Source of the DNA: Methylomonas sp.
GTDB taxonomy: Bacteria; Pseudomonadota; Gammaproteobacteria; Methylococcales; Methylomonadaceae
Assembly: GCA_002928965.1 (NCBI GenBank)
Contig: PERU01000001.1
Location: 472,149-536,148 of the forward strand
Length of the DNA stretch: 64,000 nucleotides
Direction of reading: 5' to 3'
Both the position numbers and the translations under genes were made by a program. Under the pieces are notes generated by a model. The model saw only the letters and a program-made list of their open reading frames with translations, did no database searches and was not told where the DNA came from. This document shows, one piece after another, positions 59,147 to 64,000 of this stretch (position 1 is the stretch's first letter; each line of letters starts with the position of its first letter).

Positions 59147-59222
59147 CGAGGGCCGAGTAGACCGTGCATTGGTAAGGCCAGAATTTCTGGAGGTTATTTG
59201 CAACTAAATCCTAAGGTATTTG
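59147..59222. repeat. Dispersed repeat C, copy 4 (part I)
   Basis: Matches 14824-14896 (GGTAAGxCCAxAATxTCTGG, GTTATTTGCA, AAATCCTAAGG). Parts I and II of repeat C thus occur here in the reverse order to copy 1, on either side of element B. 59011-59146 shares GGGGCACAAGTGG with 47068-47080 but shows no gene. Confidence 0.6.
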
Positions 59223-59301
59223 TTTAAACAAAAATTATTGATCGAGCCATTGCTAAATCAATAAAGCCATCCCTGAGGTTTTTACAAACAGGACTCAAGA
59301 C

Positions 59302-60261
59302 TTGAATCGTTTGATTTTTTTTTACACTGGAACGACTTTTCTAAAACAGATAGGCGTAATGGCGATTCTCTGTATATTGAGCATTGTTTCAAACCGCTGT
59401 CTGGCTGAAACAGATACTGCAATCTGGGCTAAAACCCGATTGATCATGGGTATTTATTCGCCTTCGATAACGGAAAATGCCAGTTTGAGTGACCTGGAAA
59501 TATCCATGAACTTTTGGGCTAAAGATTTCATGACCGAAGAAGCCCGGAAAATAGGTATAGAAATCACTGAAAGTCGGGCCGCGCTCTTTGATAATATGCA
59601 GGATATGCATGCAGCTTTTCAGCAAGGTGAGCTCGATATGGTAGTTGGGCCACCTTTGATGTTGTCAAGGTTTTTCAAAAGCGATGAATTGCAGGATGGA
59701 TTTACAGCGTTGGTGTCCGAGAACAGGCCGGAAAGCTTATTGTTTATTGCCCGTTCCGATAAGGCTTTGCACTCAATAGAGGCTTTTAAAGGCAAGCATA
59801 TTGCCTTAATCGATAATGATGAGCTAGCCACCATGTTCCTCGACAGTTTGTTTTTGAAACATGTTCGTCAGCCTGTGCAAGGGTTTGTCGGCCAGATTGA
59901 TAAACAGCAAAAAGCCAGCCGCATTGTTTTGGATGTTTATTTTAATAAAGTCGATGGCGGGGTGGTTTACCGTAGTGCCTTTGATGTGATGGTTGACTTA
60001 AATCCCGACATTGCCAACAAAATAGACATCGTTGACCAATATCCGATCAAAAGCCGAAACTTCAGTTTCTTCTCACACAATTACCCCTATGCAAAACATT
60101 TATCCACTCTAGCATCCGGGGCTTTTCAATCTAGTCCTCGCGCCAAGCAGATTCTGGAAGTATTTAAAGCTTCTGAAATTGCTGCCTGTACGGTGAGTGA
60201 TTTGGATGTTTTTGAACAGTTTTATCAACGCTATCAAGTCTTGAAAACACAGGTTAAATGA
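59302..60261 (+). CDS. PhnD-like periplasmic binding protein, paralogue 3
   Basis: A more distant third paralogue, 319 residues from a TTG start (AGGA eight bases upstream). A signal peptide runs through MAILCILSIVSNRCLA. The fold shows LIMGIYSPSITENASLSDLE, GELDMVVGPPLMLSRFFK, EAFKGKHIALIDNDELATMF and NKVDGGVVYRSAFDVMVDLN. It lies 10-20 bases before the histidine kinase, the best hint that these proteins feed that kinase. Its ligand-contact region differs from paralogues 1 and 2. Confidence 0.82.
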   Translation: MNRLIFFYTGTTFLKQIGVMAILCILSIVSNRCLAETDTAIWAKTRLIMGIYSPSITENASLSDLEISMNFWAKDFMTEEARKIGIEITESRAALFDNMQDMHAAFQQGELDMVVGPPLMLSRFFKSDELQDGFTALVSENRPESLLFIARSDKALHSIEAFKGKHIALIDNDELATMFLDSLFLKHVRQPVQGFVGQIDKQQKASRIVLDVYFNKVDGGVVYRSAFDVMVDLNPDIANKIDIVDQYPIKSRNFSFFSHNYPYAKHLSTLASGAFQSSPRAKQILEVFKASEIAACTVSDLDVFEQFYQRYQVLKTQVK

Positions 60262-60280
60262 CGCTGCAGGAATGCCTTTC

Positions 60281-61876
60281 ATGAGAGTCGCGCAGTTAAG
60301 TACCATTTTTTTTAGAATCTTTTTCCTGTTTGGCGTGTTGGTATTGGCTTTAACCTTGTTTTTTGCCTATATGGCGATTCCAATGCAGAAAAAGGCTTTT
60401 GACCAAATCATGTTCACCCAGGCGGAAACCGTGTCGCGCTCCATCGTACAAGCCAGTGCGGATGCCATTATCAAGCGAGATTATGGCTTTATCGTCGAAC
60501 ACAATCTGGAAGTTTTAAAAAACAATAGCAGTATTTTTTATGTGGTGGTCTCACCCAAGTCTGGTGATCAGGTGGTAGTCAACCAGAATAGTTGGCGATT
60601 GCTGGAAACCCTTGATCCGGCATTAAAGGCGCTGGAGGGTGAACAAATCAATCATCATATTTTGTCTTACGATACCTACAATAATGTATATCACTTTGTC
60701 TATCCGGTCGTTTTTTCCAGTATTGAATGGGGCTGGCTGCATATCGGTTTTTCCAATGAGCAATACAATACTTACATCAGCCAGATGTATCGGCAAATGC
60801 TGTTTTTAGTGGGTATTTCCTTGTTTTTGATATTACTGGTTGGCTATTTTTTCGCACGCTGGATCGCGAAGCCGGTATCTCAGATCAGTCAGTTGGCAAC
60901 CCAAGTGGCAGGTGGTGATTTAACCGTGCGATCCAAACTGCAGCGGTCAGATGAAATTGGTTTGTTATCGGAAAGTTTTAATCGCATGGTGGATTCCTTG
61001 CGAGAATCCAAACAACAACTACAAAACTATAATCAAGAACTGGAAGTGGAAGTTTTAAATCGCACCCATGAATTAGCGCTGTTAAATATCAGCCTGGATA
61101 GGCGGGTTCATGAAGAAGTGGCCAAAAGCAAGCAACAGGAGGCTTTACTGATTCATCAGTCACGCTCTGCGGCGATGGGAGAGATGATTGGAGCCATTGC
61201 ACACCAGTGGCGGCAGCCTTTGAATGCGCTGGGCTTGGTGCTGCAAAATTTACGACTTAGGCATCAAATGGGCAAAATAGATGACGACTTTATGCTGAGC
61301 AGTATGGAAAAGTCGGACAGGTTGATTCAGAAAATGTCATCGACCATCGATGACTTTAGGAATTTTTTCAAACCGAATAAAACCATCGAGCCCTTTCATA
61401 TTCTGCAGGTAACTCGTTCGACGGCAGAATTGCTGGATGCTCAGCTGAAAAATCACAATATCGAACTGACTATTGATTGCCCTGTTGATATTCAGATCTT
61501 TGGACTGGAAGGGGAGTTTTCTCAAGTATTGCTGAATTTGATTAACAATGCCAAAGACATTCTAGTTGAACGCAAAGTAGAACAAGCCACTATCGGCATC
61601 AGTATTCAACAGTTGGCGGATGATTCGATTAAAGTGGTGATCAAGGATAATGGTGGCGGTATTCCTGATACGATTTTTGACAAAATCTACGACCCGTATT
61701 TTACAACCAAGGAAGAAGGCAAAGGCACCGGCATTGGTTTGTATATGTCCAAGATTATTATTGAAAACAATATGGCGGGTTCATTAACCGCTTTTAACGA
61801 TGCCCAAGGCGCCAACTTTGTCATACATCTCAATAACAAGCCTACCAAGACCAAAGTCGCGTCCATAATCTATTGA
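60281..61876 (+). CDS. HAMP histidine kinase
   Basis: A membrane sensor kinase of 531 residues. ATG at 60281 is chosen because AGGA lies nine bases upstream; an ATG at 60272 has none. TM1 is at about residues 10-31, a periplasmic domain of about 130 residues follows, TM2 at about 168-187, then HAMP, a coiled coil (QQLQNYNQELEVEVLNRTHE), the H-box GAIAHQWRQPLNALGLVLQN and an ATPase domain with NLINNAKD, DNGGGIPD and GKGTGIGLYMSK. All catalytic motifs are intact and no receiver is fused. Its neighbours upstream are the binding proteins; the only receiver in the cluster is the HD-GYP protein. Confidence 0.94.
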   Translation: MRVAQLSTIFFRIFFLFGVLVLALTLFFAYMAIPMQKKAFDQIMFTQAETVSRSIVQASADAIIKRDYGFIVEHNLEVLKNNSSIFYVVVSPKSGDQVVVNQNSWRLLETLDPALKALEGEQINHHILSYDTYNNVYHFVYPVVFSSIEWGWLHIGFSNEQYNTYISQMYRQMLFLVGISLFLILLVGYFFARWIAKPVSQISQLATQVAGGDLTVRSKLQRSDEIGLLSESFNRMVDSLRESKQQLQNYNQELEVEVLNRTHELALLNISLDRRVHEEVAKSKQQEALLIHQSRSAAMGEMIGAIAHQWRQPLNALGLVLQNLRLRHQMGKIDDDFMLSSMEKSDRLIQKMSSTIDDFRNFFKPNKTIEPFHILQVTRSTAELLDAQLKNHNIELTIDCPVDIQIFGLEGEFSQVLLNLINNAKDILVERKVEQATIGISIQQLADDSIKVVIKDNGGGIPDTIFDKIYDPYFTTKEEGKGTGIGLYMSKIIIENNMAGSLTAFNDAQGANFVIHLNNKPTKTKVASIIY

Positions 61877-61886
61877 GATTCATTCA

Positions 61887-63071
61887 GTGACAGATGATTT
61901 TGACGTTGTAATCATTGGGGCCGGTGCTTCGGGTTTGATGTGCGCCATTGAAGCAGCAAAACGTGGGCGCAAGGTGACGGTAGTCGATCATGCCAATCGC
62001 CCTGGCAAAAAAATTCTGATGTCCGGAGGAGGGCGCTGCAACTTTACCAATTACAGTGTCGATGCCGACAATTACCTGTCCCATAATCCACATTTTTGCA
62101 AATCAGCATTAAAACGCTATAGCCAATGGGATTTTCTAGCGCTGGTGCAACGGCATCACATCCCTTATCACGAACGGTTGCATGGCCAGTTGTTCTGCGA
62201 TGACAGCGCCAAGGATATTTTGAATGCCTTGCTGGCTGAGTGTCGGCAATATGGCGTCACCATTCAGACCCAATTTGTCATTTCTGAGGTAAAGCAGATA
62301 CCGGAAGGCGGATTTGGGCTAACAACTGCAAGCGGCTTTGTTCAGTGTCAGTCGTTGGTGGTTGCATCCGGTGGTTTATCGATTCCTAAAATGGGCGCAT
62401 CGCCATTGGGTTATCAACTGGCTGAACAATTTGCCGTCAAAGTATGGCCAACCCGAGCGGGCTTGGTGCCTTTGACCTTGCAACCAACCGATAAGGAAAC
62501 ATTTTCGGCTTTAACCGGTATTGCCGTGCCTTGCGAAGTGACAGTCGGCCAGCAATCGTTCAAAGAAAATCTGTTATTTACTCATCGCGGTCTCAGTGGC
62601 CCGGTTGTTTTGCAAATATCATCCTATTGGCAACCCGGCGATGCTCTGGAAATCAATTGTCTGCCTGATTTGGTGCTGGTTGATATTCTGAAACAGCAAA
62701 GGGCGCAAGGCAGTAAAGTCAAATTAAAGACCTTTCTGACTGAGCATTTACCTAAACGATTGTTACAGGCTTTATTGCCGGATAATCTGCTGGAGAAGCC
62801 GTTGGCGGATTGTGCCGATATACAATTACAGCAGGTGGCCGAACAGATTCAAACCTGGCGCATCAAGCCCAATGGCACAGAAGGCTATCGCACTGCCGAA
62901 GTCACCTTGGGTGGCGTGGATTGCAATGCCTTATCCTCCAAGACTATGGAATGTTTAACGGTTCCAGGCCTGTTTTTTATCGGGGAAGTGGTTGATGTAA
63001 CAGGCTGGTTAGGTGGCTACAACTTCCAATGGGCATGGTCTTCAGGCTGGTGTGCCGGTCAATACGTCTAA
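61887..63071 (+). CDS. HI0933-family FAD/NAD(P)-dependent oxidoreductase
   Basis: A 394-residue flavoprotein of the HI0933/YhiN family, whose reaction is not established. The FAD motif is VVIIGAGASGLMCAIEAAKR, followed by the family signature GKKILMSGGGRCNFTN. GGLSIPKMGASPLGYQLAE and the C-terminal GEVVDVTGWLGGYNFQWAWS are also typical. Start GTG at 61887, 10 bases after the kinase. It converges with lexA with 35 bases between the stops. Confidence 0.92.
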   Translation: MTDDFDVVIIGAGASGLMCAIEAAKRGRKVTVVDHANRPGKKILMSGGGRCNFTNYSVDADNYLSHNPHFCKSALKRYSQWDFLALVQRHHIPYHERLHGQLFCDDSAKDILNALLAECRQYGVTIQTQFVISEVKQIPEGGFGLTTASGFVQCQSLVVASGGLSIPKMGASPLGYQLAEQFAVKVWPTRAGLVPLTLQPTDKETFSALTGIAVPCEVTVGQQSFKENLLFTHRGLSGPVVLQISSYWQPGDALEINCLPDLVLVDILKQQRAQGSKVKLKTFLTEHLPKRLLQALLPDNLLEKPLADCADIQLQQVAEQIQTWRIKPNGTEGYRTAEVTLGGVDCNALSSKTMECLTVPGLFFIGEVVDVTGWLGGYNFQWAWSSGWCAGQYV

Positions 63072-63106
63072 TCTAATGTAAGGTATGCCCGATACTATGC
63101 GGTTGT

Positions 63107-63733
63107 TTAACGGTAGCTACGCATTTGTCCCACCAACACACCTTGAATATCCACTTGAGAAGGAAGATAACGCATGGCTTGCATGCTGGAGTTGGCTGGT
63201 ATCAGCAGGGTTTCGTGCGGATATTGCTCAATAAACTTTAATGTAGCCTCAGTTCTATCGATCAATGCCACGACGATTTCACCATTACGGGCATGGCAGC
63301 GCTGTTCAATGATGACCCAATCGCCGTCGTGAATGCCTTCATCTATCATCGAATCCCCCTTTACCTTCAGAACGTAGCAGGGATTGTCTGATTTGATCTG
63401 CTCGGGAATTTGCATATATTCCGGCATTTCAATCGCCTCAATAGGCTTGCCCGCAGCGATCACCCCAACATAGCGCAGCATAGGGAGATTAGTTTCGACA
63501 GGCTGAGCAATCTGCTGAGCTTTATCAGTCAGTCGCACGCCTCTGTGTTTTCTATCCATCGGTTCGACAAAGCCAGCTTCGATAAGGCCTTGAATCAAGC
63601 GATGTAACGACCCACGCGATTTTAACCCCAGAGCAAGACACAATTTATCCAGAGAAGGCGGGTGGGCAAAATTGGCTTGGTTTTGGATTAAAAAATCTAT
63701 GATTTCATGCTGTTTACGGGTTAATGCGTCCAT
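63107..63733 (-). CDS. lexA: LexA repressor
   Basis: LexA represses SOS genes and cleaves itself when RecA is active. The 208-residue protein begins MDALTRKQHEIIDFLIQNQA, matching the start of Escherichia coli LexA. The winged helix includes PSLDKLCLALGLKSRGSLHR; the cleavage site is Ala-Gly in VIAAGKPIE; the serine is in KGDSMIDEGIHDGDWV and the lysine in RTEATLKFIE. Start at 63733 is preferred over ATG at 63748. A GAAC-N7-GAAC site lies 64-78 bases upstream, unlike the CTGT-N8-ACAG box of enteric bacteria. Confidence 0.93.
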   Translation of the reverse strand: MDALTRKQHEIIDFLIQNQANFAHPPSLDKLCLALGLKSRGSLHRLIQGLIEAGFVEPMDRKHRGVRLTDKAQQIAQPVETNLPMLRYVGVIAAGKPIEAIEMPEYMQIPEQIKSDNPCYVLKVKGDSMIDEGIHDGDWVIIEQRCHARNGEIVVALIDRTEATLKFIEQYPHETLLIPANSSMQAMRYLPSQVDIQGVLVGQMRSYR

Positions 63734-63796
63734 AGTGTGATGGTTCATGGTTGGCGTGTTAGGTATGGGCAGGAAATTAACATACCTTTGCCAAAA

Positions 63797-63811
63797 GAAC
63801 AAATAAAGAAC
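63797..63811. promoter_or_regulatory. Putative LexA operator GAAC-N7-GAAC
   Basis: Direct repeat GAAC AAATAAA GAAC upstream of lexA (GTTC-N7-GTTC on the lexA strand). This is the spacing of the operator known for alphaproteobacterial LexA. Location before lexA suggests autorepression. Confidence 0.5.
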
Positions 63812-63984
63812 AAGTATTTATGGATTGTTACTGCCGACTGGTATCTGGAAAATATTAAAAAATTAGATATACCTATTTAAGATTCGCATATGGCAATTTT
63901 AGATTGATATATCACTTTTTATCGTTTTAATTGACTATTTACTTTCGATACCATCTTTAACATCGATTTAAACATACAGATTCC

Positions 63985-64000
63985 AGGAGATTCAATTGAA
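63985..64000 (+). other. Possible start of the next gene at the window edge
   Basis: AGGAG at 63985-63989, six bases, then TTG at 63996-63998. The same layout starts hom in this window. TTGACT at 63931 may be a -35. Only one codon is visible, so this is a guess. Confidence 0.25.

Overview
The window looks like chromosomal DNA of a gammaproteobacterium. The evidence is the gene order hflK-hflC-hisZ-purA, the nadB / rpoE-rseA-rseB-degP block, a BamC lipoprotein directly behind dapA, a greB/slyD pair, and a dense set of type II secretion genes. The mix of these genes with a NifJ-type pyruvate:ferredoxin oxidoreductase and many c-di-GMP proteins would fit an environmental member such as a Methylococcales methanotroph. 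That placement is an impression from protein similarity, not something tested here. No rRNA, tRNA, CRISPR array, intact insertion sequence or prophage was seen.

Layout. 1-8.1 kb holds housekeeping and amino-acid genes on the + strand: the end of hflK, hflC, hisZ, purA, an AlaC-type aminotransferase, hom and thrC, with hairpin terminators after hflC, purA and thrC. 8.2-14.4 kb carries recJ, a membrane glycosyltransferase overlapping a PAP2 phosphatase, a YaiI-type protein, dapA and bamC. purL (15-19 kb) lies between two inverted copies of a 164-bp terminal-inverted-repeat element. 19.3-22.9 kb on the - strand has a four-CBS GGDEF protein, a FixJ-like regulator, dtd, a gamma-glutamylcyclotransferase-fold protein and greB; slyD diverges from greB. 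A second, different hflK-hflC pair follows (23.5-25.5 kb), then gspF-G-H-I-J-K-L-M-C/N-D (25.5-34.7 kb) with a repeat inserted between gspG and gspH and no gspE. nadB (-) diverges from rpoE-rseA-rseB-degP, followed by cysK.

41-44 kb holds three tightly overlapped genes of unknown function: a membrane/coiled-coil protein, an SPFH-like coiled-coil protein and a lipoprotein. After an HDOD gene, a small membrane protein, a short-chain dehydrogenase and an 830-bp AT-rich gap come nifJ and a dihydroorotate-dehydrogenase-like gene. 52.4-61.9 kb is a signalling and envelope cluster: PAS-GGDEF, REC-PAS-PAS-HD-GYP, a TolC-family protein, three paralogous PhnD-like periplasmic binding proteins and a HAMP histidine kinase, with no ABC transporter permease or ATPase. 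This is the strongest candidate for an undescribed system; the inferred logic is periplasmic ligand binding, kinase, and control of c-di-GMP turnover. The window ends with an HI0933-family flavoprotein, lexA (-) with a GAAC-N7-GAAC operator-like site, and a possible start of the next gene.

The non-coding DNA is rich in small repeats. There are two families of MITE-like elements (A flanking purL; B with shared ends but different interiors), two dispersed repeat families (C and D), a long palindromic element at 44.1 kb, and a perfect 16-bp-stem palindrome at 52.2 kb. These sit almost only between operons, except the D copy inside the gsp cluster.
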